A DNA stretch of 53,675 nucleotides from B4-G1 sp964393895 (GCA_964393895.1 CAYMWP010000012.1:1-53675); one strand, 5' to 3'; positions 1-9,395 are shown, counted from the first letter of the stretch. A program made the numbers and translations. The notes: generated from the sequence alone by a model not told the origin.

Positions 1-53
1 CTAGCCAGCACCGTCTGTTTTACGGCGGTGCGGCTTCAAAACGGGAATTACTG
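1..53. repeat. Long intergenic repeat, copy A, with GCACCG hairpin
   Basis: This 53-base stretch recurs at 53052-53104 with one difference, at base 45 (G here, T there). Its core is an inverted repeat: GCACCGTC at 8-15 pairs with GGCGGTGC at about 24-31 across a TGTTTTAC-type loop. A related shorter hairpin lies at 27216-27244. Here the copy sits directly upstream of the S1-protein start and overlaps its leader. No ORF is associated, so this looks like a non-autonomous repeat or REP-like hairpin and not a gene part. Confidence 0.8.
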
Positions 54-72
54 GGGTAGTAGGGAGTACGCG

Positions 73-1062
73 ATGGAGCAGAGGAGTAAATGGATCACGG
101 GAGATGCACCGCCAGACGAGGGATATTGGGAAGCATTGCTACGAGACGGAGAGAACGGGCAAGCGGCTCCCGCCGCCGCCCAGACGCTCGAGTGGGAAGA
201 GGAAAACGCTTACCGTCAAGATTCGGCCCCAGCGGTAAGGACGACGTTAGAAAAGCAATGGGAGGAGGCGCGCCTGGCAATGGAGCGCGAAGAAGTGCTC
301 GAATTGCCAGTGGTAGGATGTAACCGGGGCGGCGTGCTGGTCGGATGGGATGGTCTGCGCGGGTTCGTCCCCGCATCTCACCTGACGGCCCTCTCGCCCT
401 ATGCGAGCGAGAGCAAGCGGCGCAACGAATTGCAACGACTCGTCGGATCGCAGCTACAACTCAAGATCATTGAGCTGGACCCGGAGCAGCATTGCTTCGT
501 CCTTTCCGAGCGGGCCACCCAGTTCGACGAGACCCGCCGCCGGGAACTGCTGGACACACTCAACCCAGGTGAAGTGCACCAGGGCCGCGTCACCAACCTC
601 TGCTCGTTCGGCGCGTTCGTGGACCTGGGCGGGCTGGAGGGATTGATACACATATCCGAGCTCTCGTGGGGCCGAGTAGAGCACCCCAGCGACGTCCTCG
701 AACCAGGCCAACAGGTCGAGGTACACGTCCTCAGCGTAGACCGCGAGCGCAGGCGCGTGAGGTTGAGCATCAAGCACTTGCAGCCCGATCCCTGGCAGTT
801 CGTCGAGGAGCACTATCGAACTGGTCAAATCGTGAACGGCACCATCACCCACGTGGTCAACTTTGGAGCCTTTGCCCGCATCGAAGAGGGAGTGGAAGGG
901 TTGATCCACGTCTCGGAATTGGCAGAAGGCAACTTTGTCCATCCCCGCAACGTGGTACGGGAGGGCGATGCCGTCACCGCCCTCATCCTCAACGTTGATG
1001 AGCAGCGGCGACGAATAGGGTTGAGCTTGCGCCGGGCCGGTAAACAAAATGACGAGACGTAA
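73..1062 (+). CDS. Three-domain S1 RNA-binding protein (ribosomal protein S1-like)
   Basis: A 329-residue protein with an acidic N-terminal region (about residues 1-70) and three S1 OB-fold domains at about 76-145, 167-235 and 252-320. The last two are textbook S1 domains with G-x-V-x-x-x-x-x-F-G-A-F and EGL-I-H-I/V-S-E-L; the first is diverged (GVLVGWDGLRGFVPASHL). This three-domain form resembles the short S1 of cyanobacteria and plastids more than the six-domain enterobacterial S1. It probably binds mRNA on the 30S subunit, but a separate S1-domain RNA-binding role cannot be excluded. ATG at 73 is chosen over upstream in-frame starts because AGGGAG lies about 6 bases before it. The 3' end overlaps ftsK by 14 bases. 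Confidence 0.88.
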   Translation: MEQRSKWITGDAPPDEGYWEALLRDGENGQAAPAAAQTLEWEEENAYRQDSAPAVRTTLEKQWEEARLAMEREEVLELPVVGCNRGGVLVGWDGLRGFVPASHLTALSPYASESKRRNELQRLVGSQLQLKIIELDPEQHCFVLSERATQFDETRRRELLDTLNPGEVHQGRVTNLCSFGAFVDLGGLEGLIHISELSWGRVEHPSDVLEPGQQVEVHVLSVDRERRRVRLSIKHLQPDPWQFVEEHYRTGQIVNGTITHVVNFGAFARIEEGVEGLIHVSELAEGNFVHPRNVVREGDAVTALILNVDEQRRRIGLSLRRAGKQNDET

Positions 1063-3259
1063 CGACAAAAAAACAGGTTTCCGCATCAACTGGCGAACCA
1101 TCCTCACAGATCCACTGCTGCAACAGATCCTGGCCCTGATCGTCGTGGCCGTGGGCGTGATCACGCTACTGACGCTGTTCCGGGTGACACACGGCCGCTG
1201 GACCGACGCGTGGATGGACCTGTTGCAGCGCTGGTTCGGATGGGGAGCCTATCCCGTCGGCGTGACCATCCTCCTGGCCGGACTGTTGTGGCTGCAGCAC
1301 CACCTGGATCGCCCATTAAAGTGGCGCTGGCGGCCGTTCGTCGGGGCGGAACTGGTTTTCTTTAACCTGCTGGCGCTAACCCACGCCATCTTTGGGCGCG
1401 ACGACCCATGGGGGTTGGTGGAGGATGGCTGGGGCGGAGGCATGATCGGCTGGGCAGTGTCCGTCACCCTTTCCACCTACCTCAACCCACTGGCAGCCGT
1501 GCTCATCCTACTGGCGCTGACAGCCCTGGGTTTGGGGCTGGCCTTCGACGTGACCGCCGCCGAAGTCGTGCAGGCCGCGGGCGCGGTGTTGGGGACGCTC
1601 ACGCGGCGAGCAGCGAGCCGTCCCGCCAGACCCACGACGCAGCGAGAGCAACCACGCCCATCCCGACCCGCGCGAGCGCAGATCGCTCCTCGCCACCCAT
1701 CTCCCCCACCACCGGAGCCGGCTGCGCCGCCTAGAGAGCGTGCGGCCGAAAGGCCACGCCGCGCCGCCCCCATCCCGATCATAGACGAGCCCCCCGCGAC
1801 GCCAACGCCTGCCCCCCAGCGCCAGCGCGAGTTCACGCTGCCCTCACTCGATCTATTGAACGAGGCTGAAGGCCCCGCGCTGACCGACGCAGAGATCCGC
1901 CAAAAATCACGCATCATCGAGGAGACGCTGGCCCAGTTCGGGCTGCCGGTAGAGATCGCAGAAGTGCGCGTCGGCCCCACCGTCACCCAGTTCGGGGTCG
2001 CTCCCGGTTTCGTAGAGCGATCGGGAGACCGGCGCCGTAAAGTACGGGTGAGCCAGATCAACACTCTGGCAGACGACCTGGCGCTGGCGCTGGCGGCCCC
2101 CCGCATCCGCGTGGAGGCGCCCGTGCCCGGTCGCTCCGTCGTCGGCATCGAAGTGCCCAACAACAAGATCCAATTAGTGGGCATCCGCGGCACGATGGAA
2201 TCGGACGAGTTTCGCCAGCTCGATTCGCCGCTGGCCTTTGCACTGGGGCGCGACGTGGCCGGCGAACCAGTCGCGGCCGATCTGGCCACCATGCCGCACC
2301 TGTTGATCGCGGGCACTACCGGGTCGGGTAAATCGGTCTGCATCAAGGCGCTCACCACCTGCCTGATCTATAACAACACGCCCGACCAACTACGCCTGGT
2401 CATAATTGACCCCAAGATGGTAGAGATGGTGCGTTTCAATGGGCTGCCGCACCTCTACGGCCGGGTGGAGGTGGACCTGGAGCGGGTGGTCAAAGTGCTG
2501 CGCTGGGTCGCGTTGGAGATGGACGGCCGCTACAAACGCTTCGCCGCCGCCACCGCGCGCAACCTCGACGACTATAACCGCACGATGAAGCGTCGCGGAG
2601 AGCAGACTCTGCCCCGCATAGTCGTACTGGTGGACGAGTTGGCCGATCTGATGATGCTGGCCCCCGACGAGGTCGAACGCACCATCTGCCGCATCGCCCA
2701 AATGGCCCGCGCCACCGGCATCCACCTGGTCGTAGCTACGCAGCGCCCCAGCACGGACGTGGTCACGGGGCTGATCAAGGCCAACTTTCCGGCCCGCATC
2801 TCTTTCGCCACCGTCAGCCAGGTTGATTCGCGCGTGATCCTGGACATGCCGGGCGCGGAGACGCTGATGGGCAACGGCGACATGCTCTACCTGGCGTCGG
2901 ACGCCGGCTACCCGGTGCGCGTACAGGGCTGCTTTGTCTCGGAAGAAGAAGTGGAACGGGTGGTAAAGCTCTGGCGCGATCAGGCCGGCCCGGTCGAAGA
3001 ACCGGCCCCCTGGGAACGGATGATGCGGCCAACGGCGAGCGACGAGGATGATTACAACGTGGACGAAGACGTATTGCAACAGGCGATCGCGCTGGTGCAA
3101 AGCTCTGGCAGCGCCTCGGCCTCGCTCCTGCAGCGCAAGCTGCGCATCGGCCACCCCCGCGCGGCCCGCCTGATGCAGACGATGGAAGAGATGGGCATCA
3201 TCGGCCCGCCCGAGGCGGCCGGCCGCACGCGCCGGGTGATCATCGGAGGCGGTGAGTGA
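1049..3259 (+). CDS. ftsK: DNA translocase FtsK/SpoIIIE
   Basis: A 736-residue membrane-anchored DNA pump that moves chromosome ends through the division septum. Hydrophobic segments occupy roughly residues 20-175, followed by a Pro/Arg-rich linker (about 190-260) and the RecA-like motor. Walker A is GTTGSGKS near residue 423; Walker B is the hydrophobic run ending VDELADL near 530; ATQRPS follows. The C-terminal 65 residues form the winged-helix gamma domain (Q-x-A-I-x-L-V...ASLLQRKLRIG...RAARLM) that reads KOPS-like DNA. The start overlaps the S1 gene, so the two are probably translationally coupled. The gene converges on the minus-strand Pel-like operon with only 28 bases between. Confidence 0.97.
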   Translation: MTRRNDKKTGFRINWRTILTDPLLQQILALIVVAVGVITLLTLFRVTHGRWTDAWMDLLQRWFGWGAYPVGVTILLAGLLWLQHHLDRPLKWRWRPFVGAELVFFNLLALTHAIFGRDDPWGLVEDGWGGGMIGWAVSVTLSTYLNPLAAVLILLALTALGLGLAFDVTAAEVVQAAGAVLGTLTRRAASRPARPTTQREQPRPSRPARAQIAPRHPSPPPPEPAAPPRERAAERPRRAAPIPIIDEPPATPTPAPQRQREFTLPSLDLLNEAEGPALTDAEIRQKSRIIEETLAQFGLPVEIAEVRVGPTVTQFGVAPGFVERSGDRRRKVRVSQINTLADDLALALAAPRIRVEAPVPGRSVVGIEVPNNKIQLVGIRGTMESDEFRQLDSPLAFALGRDVAGEPVAADLATMPHLLIAGTTGSGKSVCIKALTTCLIYNNTPDQLRLVIIDPKMVEMVRFNGLPHLYGRVEVDLERVVKVLRWVALEMDGRYKRFAAATARNLDDYNRTMKRRGEQTLPRIVVLVDELADLMMLAPDEVERTICRIAQMARATGIHLVVATQRPSTDVVTGLIKANFPARISFATVSQVDSRVILDMPGAETLMGNGDMLYLASDAGYPVRVQGCFVSEEEVERVVKLWRDQAGPVEEPAPWERMMRPTASDEDDYNVDEDVLQQAIALVQSSGSASASLLQRKLRIGHPRAARLMQTMEEMGIIGPPEAAGRTRRVIIGGGE

Positions 3260-3287
3260 CGGCGGGGCCAGCTCCACCCTGCACTGC

Positions 3288-3539
3288 CTAGCGTTCGATA
3301 CCGCCAGGCAGCGACTCCATATTGCCGGGATGACCGCTCAAGGCAGTCGGCGTCGGGCCGGGCGTGTTGGTGGGAGTGGGCGTGGGAGTGCTGGTCGGGC
3401 CGCCCTCCCTGTAGCCCCAGGCCGGCAGACCGGCCGCCACCCGCATGCGCACCACGCCCCAGGTTAGCAAGAACGTCAGAACCAAAAATCCCACCAGTAT
3501 GGTGGCCAGTATCTTTTTACCACGTCGTCCTTCCATCAT
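3288..3539 (-). CDS. Small single-pass membrane protein with Pro/Thr-rich tail
   Basis: An 83-residue protein not recognised as a known family. Visible are a basic N-terminus (MMEGRRGKK), one transmembrane helix (about residues 9-30), a short exposed segment and a low-complexity TPTPTPTNTPGPTPT linker. Its ATG overlaps the stop of the upstream DUF2194 gene as ATGA, so the two are probably translationally coupled, and it is the last gene of the Pel-like train. The topology suggests an inner-membrane anchor with an extracytoplasmic tail. A role as accessory subunit of the polysaccharide machinery is inferred only from coupling. Confidence 0.6.
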   Translation of the reverse strand: MMEGRRGKKILATILVGFLVLTFLLTWGVVRMRVAAGLPAWGYREGGPTSTPTPTPTNTPGPTPTALSGHPGNMESLPGGIER

Positions 3540-5470
3540 TCCCCTACCTCATAAAGACCCGACAGGTTTTGGTCAAGCCCCAGGCGCACCTCTTGCCCCA
3601 TGCCCTTTAGCACGTACTGAACGTACCCCTCGCCCGCCTGGATGCTGATGATCTGGGCGTTGGACACCCGCCTCAGATCCAGCTTTTGCCCCTCGCTGAG
3701 GCGGACGAGCAGGTGCGTGGGCTGCTCCGAGAACCTGACGACGATCTCGTCGCCGGCAAAGGTGTAGCTGGCCTGGGTCTCGAAATAGTTCACAAACTCG
3801 GCGTAAGAATCCCGGGTGGTCATCCAGCGCAGCCAGGGATAGTGCTCCCGGTTCCAGGCCAGCAGGTGGTCCAGTTGGTCGAACATGCCGTCGGCGGGAT
3901 CGGAGGGGTCGCCGCGCCAGGGGGCGTCGTAGGGGTTGCGCAGATCGTCCTCGCCGGGATAATTGCTGCGGGTGTTAAAGATGTCGTCGGGGTGGACAAA
4001 GTGGGTCCACACGCCAAACATGTTCAACTCGGATAGGGCCACCAGGCGCGTGAACGGCTTGTCAAAGTAACCGTGCGTCCAACGGGGGATGGAGAACAGG
4101 TCATCGTTCCACGGCTCGGGGCCGAACTCGCGACTGCCGCCGTGCTCAAATTTGTCCGTATATATCCCCCCCACGACCTTTATGGACGGGAAGGCTTCGT
4201 GCAGGGCCTCCAGGCCGGCCGCGTCGTACAGGTTGTTAGGGGGCACGTAGGAAAAGGGCAACGGCCCCATACTATCTTCCTGCCAGCGCCGGCGCGCCTC
4301 CTCCAGAGCAGAGACCATGTTCCGCCTGGCCTCCTGCTCCCCGATACCGTCCCTCATCCACCAGTCGAGGCGCAGAGATTGGTGGTCGTAGCCGTGCAGG
4401 GCCAACTCGTGCTCCCCCTGGGCCACTTGGTGGCTCATGTAGGAGCAGAAGGGCACCTCCTGCCCGTTCACCTCGATCTTGGCGTGCACCCACTGGTTAA
4501 AATCCCACGGCGGTTCGACCAGGCCATTGTAGTTGAAGGGAATGATCCACAGATAATACAGGCCATACTTGCGGGCCAGGCGCATCATGTCCGGGAACCA
4601 CACCTTGTAGTAGAAATCCACCACCGACATGTCGTACTCGCCGGCTACCGGTTCGAGTTTGCGAGTAGGGGGCGGCGCGGGGAAATCGTCAACGTGGAAC
4701 AGGCCCACGTTCGCCAGCGCCATCACCGCAGCGGGATGGACGTCCAGCAGCGACTGGACGGCAAAGCCCCGGAATACTTTGAAGGCCAGCAGGTCGTTGT
4801 TCCAGTAGAGGACGCGGCCCCGGCCAAACTTGTGACGCCACAGAAGAGGATATTGACCGTCACCAGAGGTAGCTAGCACCTCGACGCTGTCCGCCGCCGT
4901 CACGGCCATCGCGCTGAAGGTGCTGAGGTATTGCTCTTCCAAGTAGAGGTCCTGGAGGCCGGGGAAAAAGTCGGCGACAAAGCGCAGGCCAGATTCGACC
5001 AGGATGCCTTCCGGCTCCTGCCGCTCCTGGATGCCAAACACTTCCCGCAACGCGGGGTTCCAGGCGCGGACCAACACCGCCAGTCCCCCGCCGCCGACCA
5101 CGTATTCTTTGATCTTGAGAGCCTGCTCGTCGCTCAGGCGCCAGATGCTCTCGGCCGCCAGCGCCACCGCCGAGTAGGGGCTAAGGTCGGCGATGAGCGC
5201 GTCAGGCCCAATATCCGCGTCGTCGTAGGCGATCTTGGCATAGTCCAGCGCCCTGGTTATCTGGGGGTATAGCACCTGACTCAAGGGGCCAGCAGTGTCG
5301 TGGATCAGCAGCACGCGCTGGGGCGCTTCGCCAGGAGCAGCAGCCAATCCCTTCCGAGGGACGTCACTCTCTCTGACCTCGTCAATGAGGGGGAACGGCA
5401 GCAGCGAATGGAGCAGAGCGCTGCCCCCCAACAGCAATGCTTCTCTGCGGCTGATACGGTAGTCTTTCAT
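3536..5470 (-). CDS. DUF2194-type polysaccharide deacetylase, motifs intact
   Basis: A 644-residue secreted protein. The N-terminus carries a twin-arginine-like signal (ISRREALLLGGSALL). Residues about 50-250 resemble a class-I amidotransferase/ThuA-like Rossmann domain (RVLLIHDTAG, then VVGGGGLAVLV). A deformed NodB/CE4-type barrel follows with the acid pair in HVDDFPAP (about 257-262) and the metal histidines in LHGYDHQ (about 356-362). DUF2194 proteins occur in Pel-like loci, and a role in de-N-acetylating the exported polysaccharide is a reasonable inference. A paralogue lies directly upstream (5538-7253) with these residues lost. The downstream small gene overlaps by ATGA. The start has GGTGA upstream. 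Confidence 0.8.
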   Translation of the reverse strand: MKDYRISRREALLLGGSALLHSLLPFPLIDEVRESDVPRKGLAAAPGEAPQRVLLIHDTAGPLSQVLYPQITRALDYAKIAYDDADIGPDALIADLSPYSAVALAAESIWRLSDEQALKIKEYVVGGGGLAVLVRAWNPALREVFGIQERQEPEGILVESGLRFVADFFPGLQDLYLEEQYLSTFSAMAVTAADSVEVLATSGDGQYPLLWRHKFGRGRVLYWNNDLLAFKVFRGFAVQSLLDVHPAAVMALANVGLFHVDDFPAPPPTRKLEPVAGEYDMSVVDFYYKVWFPDMMRLARKYGLYYLWIIPFNYNGLVEPPWDFNQWVHAKIEVNGQEVPFCSYMSHQVAQGEHELALHGYDHQSLRLDWWMRDGIGEQEARRNMVSALEEARRRWQEDSMGPLPFSYVPPNNLYDAAGLEALHEAFPSIKVVGGIYTDKFEHGGSREFGPEPWNDDLFSIPRWTHGYFDKPFTRLVALSELNMFGVWTHFVHPDDIFNTRSNYPGEDDLRNPYDAPWRGDPSDPADGMFDQLDHLLAWNREHYPWLRWMTTRDSYAEFVNYFETQASYTFAGDEIVVRFSEQPTHLLVRLSEGQKLDLRRVSNAQIISIQAGEGYVQYVLKGMGQEVRLGLDQNLSGLYEVGE

Positions 5471-5537
5471 ATCAATGTCACCTTGCTTTCTTCAGGCAGT
5501 TGAGCGTGTGCGCAACTAGTTGCGACGGAACCGGCGT

Positions 5538-7253
5538 CTACGAACCCGCCGTGGGAATGAGCAGGCCGAGGCGCACCTCTGAATCCGTGGCCCGCAACAC
5601 GTACTGGTAATACCCCTGGCCCTCGTAGTAGCTGACGATTTGCGCGTTCACCACGTTGTTCATGTCCAGCTTGCGCCCGTCGTTCAGGCGCAGCAGCAGA
5701 TAGGTCGGATGGTCGGAGAACTGGACGGTGACCTGGTAGGATTTGTCAAAGGTACAGGTCGCGTCGGTGGCAAGATAATTCAATAGCTCGGAGTGAGCGT
5801 CGCTGGTGGTCAGCCAGCGCAGCCAGGGATAGTGCTCCTGGTTCCACTCCAACAGCTCGTCGAGTTGGGCGTGCTTCTCATCCCAGGAGGAGACGTCGCC
5901 CGCGCCGACAGCGTGGCTCCAGACGCCCAAGGTGTTCAGCTCCGAAAGCGCCAGCAGCCGGGTGTAGGAATCGCCCGCGTACCCGTTCGTCCAGCGGGGC
6001 ACGGCAAAGAGTTCCTCGTTCCACGGTTCCGGCCCAAACTCGCGGTCGCCGCCCTCCTCGAACGCGCCAAAGGGGGCAGCGCCCACCACCCGCACCGAGG
6101 GCAGCGCCGCGCGCAGAGCGACCAGGCTCGCTTCGTCGTAGAGACCGCCGGGAAGCACACAGGTCGCGGGCAGCGGCCCCAGGCTGTCCTCCTGCCAGCG
6201 CAACCCGGCCGCCTCGAAGGCCGCCTCCCGAGAATAACCTTGCAGGGCCAGCTCGTGGCCGCCCCGACCGGCCTGGTAGGCCATGTAGGCGCAGAATGGG
6301 GCCTCGTGCCCCTCTACTTCGACCGCCGGCTCATCCCACGCGGCAAAGTCCCAGGGCGGCTCGGCCTGCAGGTCCGCCAACCAGGTGTATCTCACCCCGT
6401 ACTCACCGGATAGCTCGACCATATCCGGAAACCACTGGCGGTAGTAGAAATCCTCCGCCCCGGCCGGCGGGGGAGCGGGAAAGCCGTCCACCTGAAAGAC
6501 GCCGGCGTTGGCCAGCGCCATCACCGCCCCACCGTGCGCGGCCATGACCGATTGAACCGCCAGCCCTCGGAACTGCTTGGAGGACAGCAGGTCGTTGTTC
6601 CAATAGATGGCGCGCCCCAGGCCAAACTGCCGCCGCCAGACGAGGGGGCGGCTGCCATCCCCGGTGGTGGCGAGTATCTCGACCCCGTCCACCGTCGCCA
6701 CGGCCAGCGAATCGAACTCGCCCACGTCCCGCGCCTCGACCAGCAGCCCCTCCAGCCCCGGAGCTAGGTCACCGACAAAGTGGATACCGCTGCTGACTAT
6801 CGCCTCGCCCTCCACTTCCCGGCCAGAGATACCGAACAGCTCGTCCAACACCGGGTGGCGGGCGGGGGCGAGGACGGCCAACCCGCCGCCAGCGACCACG
6901 TACTCTTTGATCGCGAGCGCCGCCTCTTCACCGATGCCCGATACGTCCTGGGCGGCGATGACCAGGGCCGTGTACTCCTCCCAGGAAGAGCTCTGCCCCC
7001 CTCCCGCCACGTCCGCCCCCGCGTGGGCGATCTTGGCATAGTCCAGGGCCACGGTCACCTGGCCATACAACTGTTGGCTGGCAGCGTCCGTGCCATCGTA
7101 AAGCAGGAGCACTTTTTGGGCCGACAGACCGGTGTAGACGGGTTGAGGCTGGAAGGCGACCTTGTTGACCACGGCCACAAAGCCAACGCCCCCCAGGCCC
7201 ACGAGCGCGACCGCCGCGAGCAAGGTGGAAAGGGGCAATCTCGAGTTTTTCAT
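5538..7253 (-). CDS. DUF2194-type protein with degenerate deacetylase site
   Basis: A 571-residue paralogue of the next gene, alignable over nearly its whole length (REFGPEPWN, FAVPRWTNGY, WNQEHYPWLRWLTT match closely). The N-terminus is a hydrophobic signal or anchor (about residues 8-30), not a Tat signal. The catalytic positions have changed: HVDDFPAP is QVDGFPAP near residue 254, and HGYDHQ is QGYSRE near residue 338, so the metal-binding Asp and both His are gone. The segment between is also shortened. It is probably a non-catalytic carbohydrate-binding or scaffold partner of the active paralogue. The start at 7253 is preferred over 7286 because GGGAG lies about 7 bases upstream. Confidence 0.78.
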   Translation of the reverse strand: MKNSRLPLSTLLAAVALVGLGGVGFVAVVNKVAFQPQPVYTGLSAQKVLLLYDGTDAASQQLYGQVTVALDYAKIAHAGADVAGGGQSSSWEEYTALVIAAQDVSGIGEEAALAIKEYVVAGGGLAVLAPARHPVLDELFGISGREVEGEAIVSSGIHFVGDLAPGLEGLLVEARDVGEFDSLAVATVDGVEILATTGDGSRPLVWRRQFGLGRAIYWNNDLLSSKQFRGLAVQSVMAAHGGAVMALANAGVFQVDGFPAPPPAGAEDFYYRQWFPDMVELSGEYGVRYTWLADLQAEPPWDFAAWDEPAVEVEGHEAPFCAYMAYQAGRGGHELALQGYSREAAFEAAGLRWQEDSLGPLPATCVLPGGLYDEASLVALRAALPSVRVVGAAPFGAFEEGGDREFGPEPWNEELFAVPRWTNGYAGDSYTRLLALSELNTLGVWSHAVGAGDVSSWDEKHAQLDELLEWNQEHYPWLRWLTTSDAHSELLNYLATDATCTFDKSYQVTVQFSDHPTYLLLRLNDGRKLDMNNVVNAQIVSYYEGQGYYQYVLRATDSEVRLGLLIPTAGS

Positions 7254-7282
7254 TGTACTTCTCCCAGACCTCACTCGCATCC

Positions 7283-9295
7283 TCACTCTTGCCCACCGGG
7301 TTCCAACGGGTGGTGAATGTGATAGATGACAACGTCGTCGTCCTGGTAGTAGACGGTCATATTGTCGTGAGAGCGTTCATAAGTGGAACACCAATCCCAC
7401 AGGGCCTGCTCCATTCGCACTCTCTCGTGCAGCCCTTGCGCCGTGAACGGGGCAGCGTACGCGTTCTTTTCGACCAGGATGTAGACGTGCTCCGTAGGCA
7501 CGCTGAACTCGGGTGCATCGGGGTCATAGTGGTACATCTCTGGGGCATAGGTTTGCAGGAAGTAGTCGCCGTTCAGATACCAACCCCGGCCCAGGGTGTG
7601 GGGCAAAACCTCGCTCGCGCCGACGATGGTCCAGGTGTAGGCCAGGTGCTCCTCTTTGATGTTGTATATCTCGAGAGCCACGACGTCGTATTCGGCTTTG
7701 GCGGCCCCTTCGATCACCAGGGGCGGGCTGGCGAACAGCGACAGGGCCAGGATAATCACGACCGCTCCCAGGGACAGGATTGGGGATTGGAGATTGGAGA
7801 TTGGGGATTTGAACCGACTTGCCAGGGCAGCCACCCACGAGGCAAGCATGCCGTAAGCCGTTCCCAAACCAGCGCAGGTCAGCAGTGAGAGCGTCGCCGC
7901 CATCAGGCGACTGGCGAGCAACACCGACCAGGTCGGTTGCTGACTGGCCCACAGCAAGATAGCGGCGGCGAACAGGGCCAGCGCCAGCGTGACGCGGCCC
8001 GTGCGGGTGCTGTGCTGCGACACGAGACCGTCGTCGTCGCCGCCGGGGAGCAGCAGGAGCGGGGCGGCGAGCAGGGCCGCCAAGAACAGGGGCGTCTCTG
8101 AGGCCAACACCTGAGGCAGTCCGGTCACTTCTGCAGACCAACGCTCCCCCATCTGGGCGGTCAGCGCCAGCGGCCCCTCGACCCACTCCTTGCCCCCCAA
8201 CCAACCGACGACGTAAAAGAGGTTGCCGGAGGCAATCGCGCCGAGTCCGGCCAGGAGTATCCACAGCAGTCCCCGGCCCCGCCAGCGGCCATAGATCAGC
8301 CCGGCCGGCAGCGCCAGCGCCCAGCCCACCAGGGCCACCACCCCGACGAAGGGATGGATCAGGAACACCGTCACCGTCCCCTGGAAAGCCAGTCCCAGCC
8401 AGACCAGCTCCCGCTCCGCCAGGTAGCGGGCCATAAAGACCCAGGTGGGCAGCAGGAAGGCCAGCGCCAGCTCCGTCGGCAGTGCCTGGTCGGGATAGAG
8501 AGGCAGGCCGGGGAGAACCTGCGCAAAGGTGAACATCCCATACAGGGAGGCTCCCAGTAGAGCAGCGTCGCGCCGCCCGGAAAAGCGCCGGATGGCAAAG
8601 TACACGGCTGCCACGGTCAACCCGCCGACCAGCCCTTGGGCCACCCGCAGCAGCGTCGCCTCGTCCAGGAAAGCGAATTGCTTCAGACCGCTGAGCAGGG
8701 TAAAAGCGCCGTAGGGATAGATGCCGTCCACGTACAATTCATTGCGGGTCAGGCCCTTGAGCCACCTCAGGTGAGAGTAAAAGGTCGGCGTGAGGGCGGC
8801 GTGGTTGAGAGCCTCGTACAGCCTCAGGTAGGCGCTGAGCAGCAACACCCACAGTAGAGCTATACCCCACAGGAGCCGGTCGCGGTCGGGCAGCCACTCT
8901 CTGGCCCAGGTCTTGAAATCGGCCCAGCAGCGGCGGGCCGACTCGCCATAGTCCACCCGCCCCTCCATCGCGTCCATGAGAAAGGCCACGAAGCGGGCGA
9001 ACAGACGCTTCAGGTCGGCCAGGGGCAACCCCTCGGGGCGCAGAAACAGGACGAGTAAATAGAGCAGGATATAGCTGACTATCAGGGAAAAGAGATCATA
9101 GACGCCGACGATGGTCAGGAGATGGACGATGAGGGTGGTGTAAAAGCCCATGCGCACCACGTCGGCCCACAAGCGGCTCTCCCCCTTCTGCGGCGCGGGG
9201 AGAATCTGGCGCGGCAGCAGGATAAAGATGGCCCAGAACCAGACCACGACTTTGGCCGCCGCTACGAGCAAACCGAGAACATAGCTTGATGCCAT
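7283..9295 (-). CDS. Large polytopic membrane protein, GT-C-like
   Basis: A 670-residue protein with about a dozen hydrophobic segments and a hydrophilic C-terminal domain of roughly 130 residues. The alternation of long membrane helices with a terminal soluble domain resembles GT-C glycosyltransferases or O-antigen ligase-type proteins, but no diagnostic motif was identified, so function is unassigned. It is embedded in the Pel-like train between the DUF4258/DUF2283 pair and the DUF2194 paralogues and probably acts in polymer assembly or export. A run of 7-base repeats at 7782-7812 is translated as a KSPISNLQSPI-type segment. ATG at 9295 follows GGGGGAGAGG and is preferred over 9313. Confidence 0.7.
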   Translation of the reverse strand: MASSYVLGLLVAAAKVVVWFWAIFILLPRQILPAPQKGESRLWADVVRMGFYTTLIVHLLTIVGVYDLFSLIVSYILLYLLVLFLRPEGLPLADLKRLFARFVAFLMDAMEGRVDYGESARRCWADFKTWAREWLPDRDRLLWGIALLWVLLLSAYLRLYEALNHAALTPTFYSHLRWLKGLTRNELYVDGIYPYGAFTLLSGLKQFAFLDEATLLRVAQGLVGGLTVAAVYFAIRRFSGRRDAALLGASLYGMFTFAQVLPGLPLYPDQALPTELALAFLLPTWVFMARYLAERELVWLGLAFQGTVTVFLIHPFVGVVALVGWALALPAGLIYGRWRGRGLLWILLAGLGAIASGNLFYVVGWLGGKEWVEGPLALTAQMGERWSAEVTGLPQVLASETPLFLAALLAAPLLLLPGGDDDGLVSQHSTRTGRVTLALALFAAAILLWASQQPTWSVLLASRLMAATLSLLTCAGLGTAYGMLASWVAALASRFKSPISNLQSPILSLGAVVIILALSLFASPPLVIEGAAKAEYDVVALEIYNIKEEHLAYTWTIVGASEVLPHTLGRGWYLNGDYFLQTYAPEMYHYDPDAPEFSVPTEHVYILVEKNAYAAPFTAQGLHERVRMEQALWDWCSTYERSHDNMTVYYQDDDVVIYHIHHPLEPGGQE
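7782..7812. repeat. Heptanucleotide tandem repeat inside a coding region
   Basis: Imperfect copies of GGAGATT/GGGGATT run in tandem. On the coding (minus) strand they read as a Pro-Ile-Ser-Asn-Leu-Gln-Ser type peptide in frame. Heptamer repeats of this kind are usually intergenic; here the tract lies in a predicted loop between membrane helices of the 7283-9295 protein and preserves the reading frame. Confidence 0.75.
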
Positions 9296-9313
9296 TGCAG
9301 CCCTCTCCCCCAC

Positions 9314-9395
9314 CCTAGACCCTTCGAGTTCTCTGAAACCCGAGGGGTCTGTCTAGTAACGACACTCAACGAGAAGTGTCTAGCAAAGCTCTGCC
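9314..9395. repeat. Intergenic hairpin between operon genes
   Basis: The stretch contains an imperfect inverted repeat: AGACCCTTCGAGTT near 9317-9330 pairs with AACCCGAGGGGTCT near 9338-9351. No poly-T follows on the minus strand, so it is more likely a REP-like or mRNA-processing hairpin than a terminator. It separates the DUF2283 gene from the large membrane protein gene. Confidence 0.5.

Noticed and set aside
4073..4876. Plus-strand 267-residue ORF opposite the DUF2194 gene
   Set aside because: It is antisense to a clear protein, has no ribosome site and no family resemblance.
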